This document shows, piece after piece, positions 13,232 to 20,844 of a DNA stretch of 28,564 nucleotides (position 1 is its first letter; every line of letters begins with the position of its first letter). The DNA is from Gordonia sp. UBA5067 (lineage in GTDB: Bacteria > Actinomycetota > Actinomycetes > Mycobacteriales > Mycobacteriaceae), in the NCBI RefSeq assembly GCF_002414845.1, contig NZ_DIAX01000035.1:33372-61935 (forward strand). The letters are read 5' to 3'. A program made the translations under genes and the position numbers. The notes under the pieces were generated by a model. That model saw nothing but the letters and a program-made list of their open reading frames with translations, had not been told where the DNA came from and searched no databases.

Positions 13232-15498
13232 CCCCGGGCCAGCAGTGCTTCGAGCTCGGCGGGGTCGATGCCCATCATCGGTACCACCCGCCGCAGCGGG
13301 ATGGATCCGATCAGCTGCTCAAGGGCCGGATCAATCTCGGTCAGCCCCAACGACTTCCGCATCTGCCCCAGAATCGCCGCTCGGCCGGCCGGGACGGCGA
13401 GCAGTTCGGACAACGTCGAGTCGAGACTCAACGGCTGGGCCGCGGAGTCGCCAACGACGGTGACGGTGACACTGGCATCGATGTCACGACTACTGTGGCC
13501 GACGTCGATCCGGTAGTCGCCGCCCTCGACGACCCACCCACCGGCCATCGCCCCGCCGGCGGCCGGCCCGCCGGCGCGCCGATCCCAGTACGCCAGTTCG
13601 GCGCGCGGAACGGTCACGGTCACTCGCCGGCGCTCACCCGCGGCCACGGCAAGAGCCGCCATCCCCTTCAGTTCGCGCGGCGGGCGGGCCACGACCGACC
13701 TTTCCAGTCCGGCGTAGACCTGCACCACCACCCGCCCGGCACGCTCCCCGGTGTTGGTGACCGTTACCCCGACGTCGACGCCGACGTCCGACGGGGTTGC
13801 CGTGATTTCGGTGAAAGTCGTTGTCGTATAGGACAACCCATGTCCGAAGGGGAACTGCACGGGGATCTCGCGCGCGTCGTACCACCGATAGCCGACAAAC
13901 ACTCCTTCGCCGTAGCGGACGTGGAGCAACTCGCCGGGGAAGTCGAGGTATGCGGGGCCGTCGGCCAAGCGCAGCGGAATGGTCTCGGCCAACCGCCCAG
14001 ACGGATCGTCGAATCCGAAGAGAATGTCGGCGAGCGCGGTGCCGCCACCCTCCCCCAACAGGAGACCGTCGACCACGGCCGGCGCGGCGACAATCTGGGC
14101 CAAGTCGACGACCGAGCCGTGCGACAGCACGACGACGGTCCGCGGATTGACGGCGAGCACCTGCTCGAGCAGGCGCAATTGCGCCGGCGGCAACTGCCAA
14201 TCGGTGCGATCGAAGCCCTCCGACTCGTCGCCGGCCGGCACGCCGAGAAAGACCAGTACGACTTCGGCGGTCCGCGCCGCATGCACGGCCCTGGCCGCAA
14301 GGTCCGGCTCGCCGGATCCATCGAGGGTGAACCCGGGCTCGAAGACGACCTCGTGCGCGGCGCGGGCCGCGATGGCGTCCAACGCCGCGTCGACCTGGGT
14401 GGGATTGACCTTGGAACTACCGCCCCCCTGATAGCGCGGAGTGCGCGCGAATTCGCCGATGACCGCGAGCCGGCCACTCGGGGTCAGCGGGAGCACGGGC
14501 CGCCCGTCGATCGGCTGGTTCTGCAACAGCACGATGCATCGACGCGCGATCGTTACGGCCAGCTCGTGCTGTGCATCCCGATCGTAGGACGTGTCAACGG
14601 CGTTGGCGCCGGCCGCTAGCGCGAGGGCGACGACCCGCCCGGCACACTCGTCCAGCGCGGCCTCGGACAGCACGCCGTCGTCGACGGCGGCGACGATCGC
14701 GGCCGGGCCCAGCCCGTTGCTGCTGGGCATCTCCAAATCGAGGCCCGCGGCCACGGCGGCGACCCGGTCGTCGACCGCCCCCCAATCCGAGACCACGATT
14801 CCCTCGAACCCCCACCGGCGCCGCAGTGTGTCGGTCAGCAACCAATGGTCCTCGGTCGCGTAGGTGCCGTTGAGCTTGTTGTAGGCCGCCATCACCGACC
14901 ACGGCTGGGCGCTGCGCACGACATACTCGAAGGCGCGCAGGTAGATCTCGTGCAGTGGCCGCGGGTCGATATCCGCCGAGACGCGGAAGCGTTCGGTCTC
15001 CTGATTGTTGGCGGCGAAATGCTTGACCGACGTGCCGACGCCGTGCTGTTGCACACCCCGCACGTACGCCGCGGCCATCCGGCCCGCCAAGAACGGGTCC
15101 TCCGCGTAGTACTCGAAGTTGCGCCCGCCCAGGGCCGAGCGCTTCATATTGATTCCCGGCCCCAGCAGGACACCGACCTTCTCCGCCAGGCAGGCCCGGC
15201 CCAGCGCGTCTCCGACCTCCCCGGCCAGCGCCGGGTCGAAGGCTGCGGCCAGGGCCACCGCCGGCGGAAAGCAGACGGCGACGACCGAGTCGTTGAGCCC
15301 CAACGCATCGGCGCCCTGTACCTGCTTGCGGATCCCGTGCGGCCCATCGGTGAGGGTGAGTGCTGCGATTCCGGCGTCCGCTATCGCCACCGTCTCCCAG
15401 AAGCTCGCGCCAGAGGTGATCGCGGCCTTCTGCTCAACCGTCAACGCAGCGACGATCTGGCTGGCACGGGCACGGTGATCCGCGGGTTTCGAGGCCAT
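13228..15498 (-). CDS. Glycoside hydrolase family 3 beta-glucosidase-like enzyme
   Basis: This 756-residue enzyme has no signal peptide, so it is probably cytoplasmic. The N-terminal GH3 barrel has LTDGPHGIR (49-57), GPGINMKRSALGGRNFEYYAEDP (substrate pocket), KHFAANNQE (159-167) and the nucleophile motif VVSDWGA with Asp238. The alpha/beta sandwich domain includes FLGVPAGDESEGFDRTDW, whose EGxDR element carries the usual acid/base Glu. A fibronectin type III-like domain follows FPFGHGLSYT. A C-terminal extension of roughly 90 residues (from about SAAQPLSLDSTL) lies beyond it. Substrates are probably beta-glucosides or related xylosides. The start at 15498 is supported by TAACTT six bases upstream. 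The stop overlaps the acyltransferase start. Confidence 0.93.
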   Translation of the reverse strand: MASKPADHRARASQIVAALTVEQKAAITSGASFWETVAIADAGIAALTLTDGPHGIRKQVQGADALGLNDSVVAVCFPPAVALAAAFDPALAGEVGDALGRACLAEKVGVLLGPGINMKRSALGGRNFEYYAEDPFLAGRMAAAYVRGVQQHGVGTSVKHFAANNQETERFRVSADIDPRPLHEIYLRAFEYVVRSAQPWSVMAAYNKLNGTYATEDHWLLTDTLRRRWGFEGIVVSDWGAVDDRVAAVAAGLDLEMPSSNGLGPAAIVAAVDDGVLSEAALDECAGRVVALALAAGANAVDTSYDRDAQHELAVTIARRCIVLLQNQPIDGRPVLPLTPSGRLAVIGEFARTPRYQGGGSSKVNPTQVDAALDAIAARAAHEVVFEPGFTLDGSGEPDLAARAVHAARTAEVVLVFLGVPAGDESEGFDRTDWQLPPAQLRLLEQVLAVNPRTVVVLSHGSVVDLAQIVAAPAVVDGLLLGEGGGTALADILFGFDDPSGRLAETIPLRLADGPAYLDFPGELLHVRYGEGVFVGYRWYDAREIPVQFPFGHGLSYTTTTFTEITATPSDVGVDVGVTVTNTGERAGRVVVQVYAGLERSVVARPPRELKGMAALAVAAGERRRVTVTVPRAELAYWDRRAGGPAAGGAMAGGWVVEGGDYRIDVGHSSRDIDASVTVTVVGDSAAQPLSLDSTLSELLAVPAGRAAILGQMRKSLGLTEIDPALEQLIGSIPLRRVVPMMGIDPAELEALLARG

Positions 15499-15504
15499 GG
15501 TCCA

Positions 15505-15543
15505 AAGTTAGCCGGGAAACCATCCGCGTCGCAGCGTTACACT
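15505..15543. promoter_or_regulatory. Divergent leaderless promoters of beta-glucosidase and cutinase
   Basis: TAACTT on the minus strand (15505-15510) lies six bases before the beta-glucosidase ATG. TACACT on the plus strand (15538-15543) lies six bases before the cutinase ATG at 15550. Only 51 bases separate the two start codons, so the promoters face back to back. No -35 of good quality is seen for either. Confidence 0.5.
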
Positions 15544-15549
15544 GGGCCG

Positions 15550-16257
15550 ATGATTCGACGTTGGTCAACCGCCCTCATCTGCACCCTCACCGTGCTGTCC
15601 GGCGGCGTCATCGCCGCCGCACCGGCGGCGGCGGCCGGGTGCGCCGACATCGAGGTCTTCTGGGCTCGCGGCACCGCCGAGCCCGGCGCCCCCATCGGCT
15701 ACACCGGCCTCGCGTTTGTGGAGGCGCTGCGCGCCCAAACGCCCGGACGCTCCTTGCGTGCTCGCGGCGTTCGCTATGCCGCGAGCGACGACTTCCGCAA
15801 TCGGGCAGTAATCGCCGAGACGGTGAACGACGGCGTGAAGACCGCCCAGAAGGACATCACGACAACCGCGGCGCGCTGCCCCCGCAGCCGAATAGTCCTC
15901 GGCGGCTTCTCCCAGGGCGCGGTCGTCGCCGGATACGCGCTGGTCGACAAGCTGGCCATCCCATCGCAATATCAGCAGTACGCGCGCTACGCGCCGGCAC
16001 CGCTGCCCGCGGACGTCACCCGCCACCTCGTGGCGGCGGTGATGTTCGGCGCACCGTCGAAGCGGTTCATCCGCGATGCCGGGGCCCCGCCGATCACGAT
16101 CGGCGCGCGCTTTCGGCCCATGACCGCAAGCTACTGCGCCCCGGGCGACTCGATCTGCGACGGCGCACCCATCGGCGCACCGAGTGCCCCGCACGCGTAC
16201 TACCCGTTCAACGGGACGCCCGCGCTGGCGGCGAGTTTCGTGGTCCGCCGTCTGTAA
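15550..16257 (+). CDS. Secreted cutinase-family serine esterase
   Basis: This 235-residue protein has a signal peptide (MIRRWSTALICTLTVLSGGVIAAAPAAAAG) ending at about residue 30. The mature protein starts CADIEVFWARGTAEPG, the typical start of actinobacterial cutinases, with Cys31 likely paired to Cys110. The nucleophile elbow is GGFSQGAVV (Ser121). The triad is completed by Asp200 within CAPGDSIC (Cys196-Cys203 disulfide) and His215 in SAPHAYYPFNG. Mycobacterial relatives (Culp proteins) hydrolyse lipids and esters; cutin itself is not implied. An ORF extends far upstream, but the ATG at 15550 has a -10 six bases before it and gives the signal peptide. It converges with the peroxiredoxin gene, leaving 12 bases between. 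Confidence 0.92.
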   Translation: MIRRWSTALICTLTVLSGGVIAAAPAAAAGCADIEVFWARGTAEPGAPIGYTGLAFVEALRAQTPGRSLRARGVRYAASDDFRNRAVIAETVNDGVKTAQKDITTTAARCPRSRIVLGGFSQGAVVAGYALVDKLAIPSQYQQYARYAPAPLPADVTRHLVAAVMFGAPSKRFIRDAGAPPITIGARFRPMTASYCAPGDSICDGAPIGAPSAPHAYYPFNGTPALAASFVVRRL

Positions 16258-16269
16258 CGACGGACAACG

Positions 16270-16725
16270 CTAGCCCGTCAATGCCGCCAGGGCGCGGTCG
16301 GCGTGCACCGACATGTCGAACTCGGAGGCGATGACATCGGCCACCGTGCCGTCGGCGCGAATCGCGAAAGTGGTGCGCTTGGTGGGCAGGCCCACCAATC
16401 CCAGCAGTCCGCGGCGCACCCCGTAGGCCTGTGCGACCCGCCCGTCGACATCGGCGAGCAACGGGTAGTCGAGGTGGTGCTCCCCGGTCCACCGCTGCTG
16501 CTTTTCGACGTCATCACGGCTGATCCCCACGCGCTGCACGCCGGCGGCGGCGAACTCGGCGGCGAGATCGCGAAAGTGGCACGCCTCTTTCGTGCAGCCG
16601 GGGGTGAATGCGGCCGGATAGAAGAACAGGGCGACCGGGCCGTCCGCGAGAAAGACGGCGAGCCGTCGTCTCGTGCCGTTCTGGTCTAGCAGGGCGAAGT
16701 CGGGGGCGGTGTCACCGGGATGCAT
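16270..16725 (-). CDS. bcp: Peroxiredoxin, Bcp/PrxQ type
   Basis: This 151-residue thiol peroxidase has an AhpC/TSA fold starting MHPGDTAPDFALLDQNG. The peroxidatic motif is PAAFTPGCTKEACHF: Thr41, Cys44 (peroxidatic) and Cys49 (likely resolving, the C-x4-C spacing of PrxQ). The later GISRDDVEKQQRW and YPLLADVDGRVAQAYGV segments are typical of the family. It should reduce hydrogen peroxide and organic peroxides in the cytoplasm with thioredoxin. The reading frame extends 12 codons further, but homology and the MHPGDTAPDF start favour 16725. CAGACT seven bases before it is a weak -10. Confidence 0.92.
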   Translation of the reverse strand: MHPGDTAPDFALLDQNGTRRRLAVFLADGPVALFFYPAAFTPGCTKEACHFRDLAAEFAAAGVQRVGISRDDVEKQQRWTGEHHLDYPLLADVDGRVAQAYGVRRGLLGLVGLPTKRTTFAIRADGTVADVIASEFDMSVHADRALAALTG

Positions 16726-16770
16726 GTCTGCCAGTCTGCCGCGCCGGCGCGGCGGTGTCACGGTCGACGC

Positions 16771-18540
16771 CTACAGGGTGCGCTTGAGGCCGACGTGGTT
16801 GGCGGTGTATCCGAGCCGTGCGTAGAAGTCGCGGGCCCGCTCACGGACCTCGTCGGTGGTGACCTGAGCCAGCGTCGCACCGTGCGACCGGCCATGTTCG
16901 TGCGCCCAGGCAAGCATGGCCGTGCCCACCCCACGCGACCGATGGGCCCGCGCCACGCGCAGACCCTCGATCTGCAGGCGGGTCGTGCCCCCGCGGGACA
17001 GTCCGGGCAGCACGGTGAGTTGCATCGTTCCGACGATCTCGTCGTCATCGGCGCGGACAACGGCCAGATAATGCGTCCGGTCGCGGGCAACGACGTCGTA
17101 GGCCGCCTCGTACGGCGCATAGTCCTGCACCTCGCGGGAACCGCCGATCGTGTCGTCGCGCAACAGCGCGACGATGTCCGGGACGTCGACCCGCGTGGCG
17201 CGCTGCACGCGGAGGGGCGCGCCGTCGCGGTCGCGCACTATTCCGCCGACCGATGAGCGGGCGCCGGCCTGCAGGGTCGCGACCAACCGGTCCAGCCAAC
17301 CGCCCACGTTCGTCCGGGCCTCGGGGGTGTCCGGGTACCGGCAGCGCAGGTGCAGCCCGGAGCCGTCGAGGATGAACCACAGCATCACACCGTCGGTGGT
17401 GATCGTCGCACCGACATATTGTGCACCGAGACCTGCGGCGTCGACGCGCACCGGCAGTCGGCGCAGGTCCAGCCAGGAGATCGCGAACATCCCGGGCTCC
17501 TCGGGCATGCCGCCCCACGGGGCGAGCACGTCCTCGAGCGGCCATGATCCCAATCGCACGGCTTCGCGTACCGCGGCCGATGCCGCACCCGGGTGCGCGA
17601 CATCCGACTCGAGTACCGAGTTCGTGATGAACCAGCCGACCGAATCGTGCCACGTCTCGTCGTACCGGCTGTGCACCGGGAACACCGCGCGCAACGGCAC
17701 CTCGGCCATCTCCCGGGTTACCGCGGTCATCGCCGTCACCACCAGCGCCAGCGTCGACGTGCCCTCCGCCCGAGCCTGCGCCGAGAAGGCGGCACTGTCG
17801 TCGACGTCAAAGACGTCGCGCACCTCCACCCGCTCGGCATGCGGCACCGCGGTTCCGAGCGGCAGCGGGAAGAGGGGCATCACCCCGCCGCTGTCGGCGA
17901 GGATCTCGGCCCACCGGTGCTTCACGTCCGCCGGGGCGGGCGGCCGCTCGCGCAGCGCCCGGGTGTGCTCGACGAAGGCCGGCACCTGCGCCAGCGTCGC
18001 CGGTCCACCTGCCTCGATCTGCCCGAGTGCGGTGCGGAGGTCGCGCAGAATCACCAGCATCGACCACATGTCGACGTGCGAATGGTCGGCCGCGACGACG
18101 ATCGTCGGCCCGGCCGCGGTAGCCAGCACGCAGAGTCGATGGGCGGGGCGCGAATACGACGAGCAGGTGCGGTCAAGCACCTCGCGCATTGCGTCGTTCA
18201 CCGCCTGACCAGCACCGACTGGATGCTCTACCCAACTGCCCGCGCCGATCTCGACCTCCGCCAACTCCGGCTCGCCCGCTTCCCCGCGGACGATCACGGT
18301 GCGCAGGGTGCCGTGTCGGGCGATCACCGCCAGCCAGGCCTGGGCGAGGGCGTCGAGTGAGACCGCGCCGGGCAGCCGGAACGACAGTGCCATCCACGAT
18401 CCGCCGCGGTCACCGGCCGCGACGTGGCGTCGCTGATCGAAGGACAGGGGCAATCGCGTGCCGGGCTCGGAGATGGAGACGTCGTAGCCCATCAGCCGGC
18501 CGAACGGGAGGCGCAGATGGGCGACATTGGTGAGCCGCAT
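16771..18540 (-). CDS. Condensation-domain-like acyltransferase fused to GNAT acetyltransferase
   Basis: This 589-residue fusion has residues 1 to about 430 resembling a condensation/PapA-type acyltransferase. DHSHVDMW (152-159) sits where HHxxxDG is expected: His153 and Asp157 are kept, while the first His is Asp and the Gly is Met. A later VGWFITNSVLE and an ISWLDLRRLP segment resemble the bridging and latch regions. Residues from about 440 onward form a complete GNAT domain: RATRVDVPDIVALL, DEIVGTMQLTV, LQIEGLRVARAHRSRGVGTAML (acetyl-CoA loop from 534) and ARDFYARLGYTANH. One plausible role is acylating and N-acetylating a small metabolite. The substrate is unknown. No carrier protein or NRPS gene is nearby. 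The start has TAGGGT seven bases upstream. Confidence 0.72.
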   Translation of the reverse strand: MRLTNVAHLRLPFGRLMGYDVSISEPGTRLPLSFDQRRHVAAGDRGGSWMALSFRLPGAVSLDALAQAWLAVIARHGTLRTVIVRGEAGEPELAEVEIGAGSWVEHPVGAGQAVNDAMREVLDRTCSSYSRPAHRLCVLATAAGPTIVVAADHSHVDMWSMLVILRDLRTALGQIEAGGPATLAQVPAFVEHTRALRERPPAPADVKHRWAEILADSGGVMPLFPLPLGTAVPHAERVEVRDVFDVDDSAAFSAQARAEGTSTLALVVTAMTAVTREMAEVPLRAVFPVHSRYDETWHDSVGWFITNSVLESDVAHPGAASAAVREAVRLGSWPLEDVLAPWGGMPEEPGMFAISWLDLRRLPVRVDAAGLGAQYVGATITTDGVMLWFILDGSGLHLRCRYPDTPEARTNVGGWLDRLVATLQAGARSSVGGIVRDRDGAPLRVQRATRVDVPDIVALLRDDTIGGSREVQDYAPYEAAYDVVARDRTHYLAVVRADDDEIVGTMQLTVLPGLSRGGTTRLQIEGLRVARAHRSRGVGTAMLAWAHEHGRSHGATLAQVTTDEVRERARDFYARLGYTANHVGLKRTL

Positions 18541-18547
18541 GGCGGGT

Positions 18548-18571
18548 ACCCTATCGCGCTTCGTACGATAG
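18548..18571. promoter_or_regulatory. Divergent promoter region with CTATCG/CGATAG repeat
   Basis: TAGGGT on the minus strand (18548-18553) lies seven bases before the fusion-gene ATG at 18540. CTATCG (18551-18556) and CGATAG (18566-18571) form an inverted repeat with a 9-base centre, the same arms as in the divergent promoter at 8044-8057. TACGAT (18564-18569) is the best plus-strand -10 candidate for the hydrolase. Confidence 0.4.
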
Positions 18572-18593
18572 CCGCCTGATGAGAGGAGACGCC

Positions 18594-19376
18594 ATGGCGA
18601 CGTTCGAGGTGCCGGGAGCGATGCTCGACGTCGAACTGAGCGATGAGGGTGGACACCCGGTCGTCCAGTTGCACGGACTCACCTCCAGCCGTGCGCGCGA
18701 CCGCGTCCTCGACCTCGACCTCGGGCGCGGACTGTCGGGGACCCGGCTGCTGCGGTATGACGCCCGCGGTCACGGTCGTTCGACCGGGCGTCCGGTGACC
18801 GGCGACTACCTGTGGCCCAACCTGGCCGATGACCTGCTCCGCCTCCTCGATGCCTGGTTCCCCGGCGAACGGGTGTACGGCGTCGGCACCTCGATGGGAT
18901 CGGGGACGCTGATGCACGCGGCGCTCGCCGATCCACGACGGTTCGCCGGGCTGACGCTGTTGCTCCCCCCGACGGCCTGGGAGACCCGGGTTGCCCAGGC
19001 CCGCCGGTATCGGCTGAGCGCCGCCGTGATCGAGCAGCAGGGCGTGGCGGCATTCCTGGCCCGCGGCCAGGACTTTCCGCCGCCGCCGGCCACCGTCGGT
19101 CACCCCGAGACTGTGCCGGAGGTGGTGGCGGCGCTGCTCCCGTCGGTGTTTCGCGGGGCGGCGGGCAGCGATCTGCCGGCGCCGAAGCAGCTGATGGGTA
19201 TTGACGTGCCCATCCGGGTCCTCGCCTGGGTTGACGACCCGTCGCACCCGCTGTCGACGGCGCAAACCCTGACGGCCCTGTACCCCCGCGCAACCCTGAC
19301 GCTCGCCCACAACGCCGCCGAGGTCCGGCGGTGGCCGGGAATGCTCCACAATGACGTGACCGCCGCGTACCTCTAG
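18594..19376 (+). CDS. Alpha/beta hydrolase
   Basis: This 260-residue alpha/beta-hydrolase-fold enzyme of unknown substrate has the oxyanion segment VVQLHGLTSSR, RYDARGHGRSTG and the nucleophile elbow YGVGTSMGSG with Ser100. Candidate acid residues are in LAWVDDPSHPLS, where DxxHP is typical. The catalytic His is in the C-terminal AHNAAEVRRWPGMLHNDV, probably the later one. There is no signal peptide. The strong ribosome-binding site GAGAGGAG (18581-18588) is five bases before the ATG at 18594. The ATG at 18579 overlaps that site and is less likely. It diverges from the condensation/GNAT gene, which may indicate joint control but not a shared pathway. Confidence 0.88.
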   Translation: MATFEVPGAMLDVELSDEGGHPVVQLHGLTSSRARDRVLDLDLGRGLSGTRLLRYDARGHGRSTGRPVTGDYLWPNLADDLLRLLDAWFPGERVYGVGTSMGSGTLMHAALADPRRFAGLTLLLPPTAWETRVAQARRYRLSAAVIEQQGVAAFLARGQDFPPPPATVGHPETVPEVVAALLPSVFRGAAGSDLPAPKQLMGIDVPIRVLAWVDDPSHPLSTAQTLTALYPRATLTLAHNAAEVRRWPGMLHNDVTAAYL

Positions 19377-19378
19377 CG

Positions 19379-19401
19379 CACCGGACGCCGTTCGCCCGGT
19401 G
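19379..19401. terminator. Possible bidirectional hairpin between convergent genes
   Basis: CACCGG (19379-19384) and CCGGTG (19396-19401) could form a 6-bp stem with an 11-base loop in the 40-base gap between the hydrolase and the ClC gene. No U-tract follows, so it is a weak call. Confidence 0.25.
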
Positions 19402-19416
19402 GCGGTGGCCGGCCGC

Positions 19417-20763
19417 TCAGCTAACCGCCGGACTCGCGGTCCGGCGGTGCAACACGTACCGGTCGAGCAGGTAGGCCGCGAGGATCCCCGAACCGGTGGC
19501 GAAGAGCACCGCGGTCACACACGTCAGCCGCGCGGGCACCGGTCCGCCGATGGTCAGCACCATCGCGATCGCCGTCAACGGCAGGCGGTAGCCGCCGGCG
19601 ATACTGCCTGCGGCACCCGCTGCGGCCGCCAGATCGCTCGGCACGCCCAAGACCGGGGCGAGGGCCCGCCCAGTCAGGTCGCCGATCGCCAGGAGCGGCA
19701 CGAAAAGTCCGCCACAGCCGCCCGCCAGCACGGCGGCGGTCGTCGCCACCGCACGCAGGCCGACCACCGCCAGCAGGGTCCACGACGACGCCGATGCGAC
19801 TTCCGCCCAGCTCACCGCAGTGGCTCCCGGGCCGATTGCGGCCGCCAGCGACGCGAGCTTGCTGATCGCGACCAAACACAAGCCCAGCGTCACCGCGCCG
19901 ACCAGGAACTTGACCACCGGTCCGGCCGACCAGCCGCGGGCCCGATAGATCGCCGTGCCGGTCACCGAGCCGATCGCGCCGGAGAGCGCGCCCACCAACG
20001 CGGCGGTCGCCAGGGCCCGCGGGAGGTCACCGGCGGCGATGTGCGGCACGATCAGCCGGATCAGATTCAGATCGAGCGCCGCGTTGACGCCCCAGCCGAC
20101 CAGCGCCCCACTGCTCGCCGCCACGATCCGGGGCAGGCTCAGCGGCGCGCCGTTGCGCCGGCCGAGTTCCAGGATGAACGCGGCGCCCACCAGCGGCAGG
20201 CCCATGAGCGCCGCGACGCCGGCCGCACCCCCACCGATGCCGGCGCTGCGCGCGAGGCTCCGCCATCTCTCCCCGAGTGCCGATCCGGCGGCCACGCCCA
20301 GGTGCGCCGCCGGCGACTCCGTACCCATCGGCGCACCCATGCCGACAGTCGCCATGATCGCGACCGCGCGGATCGGGGCCAGCCGCCACGGAAACCTCTC
20401 CTCGGCGCCCGCCGTGTTGACCACATCCGCGGTCAGATCGGCCCGGACGGCGTTGGCCGGAAACCGAAGCCACGCCGTGAACGAGCGTGGCGGCGCCGGA
20501 TCACCGCTCAGCTGTTGCACCGCCCGACCGTGCGCGACCAGGTGGAGCACGACGACGGCCACGAGGATGCCCACGAACGGCGCGGCCACCATCACCCCGC
20601 CGCCCTGACGCATGATCCAGTCGAGGTTCGCCTTGATCAGTGTCGTCACACCGACCACGAACACCGCCGCCACGACTCCGCCGAGGAGTCCGCCCGCGAC
20701 ACCGCACCCGGCATCGCGCCACTTGGTTGCTGCCGCAACCGGTTCCTGCGCGCGAAGGTTCAC
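19417..20763 (-). CDS. ClC-family chloride channel/transporter
   Basis: This 448-residue membrane protein has the ClC architecture. GMGAPMGTESPAAHLG (141-156) corresponds to the G(K/R)EGP selectivity region with the gating glutamate at 149, although the usual KEGP is TESP. AGCGGLFVPLLAIG near residue 370 corresponds to GxFxP. GIGGGAAGVAALMGLPLVGAAFILEL matches the helix after the filter. It should move chloride, either by exchange with protons or as a channel. The frame extends upstream into the divergent arginase-family gene. The GTG at 20761-20763 places the first helix properly, and CAGAGT lies seven bases before it. Identification by family is good; ion selectivity is not established. Confidence 0.85.
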   Translation of the reverse strand: MNLRAQEPVAAATKWRDAGCGVAGGLLGGVVAAVFVVGVTTLIKANLDWIMRQGGGVMVAAPFVGILVAVVVLHLVAHGRAVQQLSGDPAPPRSFTAWLRFPANAVRADLTADVVNTAGAEERFPWRLAPIRAVAIMATVGMGAPMGTESPAAHLGVAAGSALGERWRSLARSAGIGGGAAGVAALMGLPLVGAAFILELGRRNGAPLSLPRIVAASSGALVGWGVNAALDLNLIRLIVPHIAAGDLPRALATAALVGALSGAIGSVTGTAIYRARGWSAGPVVKFLVGAVTLGLCLVAISKLASLAAAIGPGATAVSWAEVASASSWTLLAVVGLRAVATTAAVLAGGCGGLFVPLLAIGDLTGRALAPVLGVPSDLAAAAGAAGSIAGGYRLPLTAIAMVLTIGGPVPARLTCVTAVLFATGSGILAAYLLDRYVLHRRTASPAVS

Positions 20764-20832
20764 AGCGCAGACTCTGTCACGCGGTCGCCCCGATTGGCGG
20801 TCAACATGCCCGGCCGCCGATGGGAACGTCGT

Positions 20833-20838
20833 CATAAT
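20833..20838 (+). promoter_or_regulatory. -10 element for arginase-family gene, leaderless layout
   Basis: CATAAT is one base from TATAAT and lies exactly six bases before the ATG at 20845. There is no ribosome-binding site, so a leaderless transcript is likely. Confidence 0.5.
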
Positions 20839-20844
20839 GGTCAC

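Noticed and set aside
13012..14619. Long plus-strand open frame of 535 codons opposite the beta-glucosidase
   Set aside because: It overlaps the GH3 gene entirely and its sequence is Arg/Gly/Pro-rich without recognisable domains, as expected of antisense of a high-GC gene.
19379..19401. Strong intrinsic terminator between the hydrolase and ClC genes
   Set aside because: The stem is only six base pairs with a long loop and no U-tract; kept only as a weak feature.
19399..20844. Long N-terminal extension of the arginase-family frame
   Set aside because: It runs opposite the ClC gene. The arginase homology begins after 20845 and a -10 lies six bases before that ATG.
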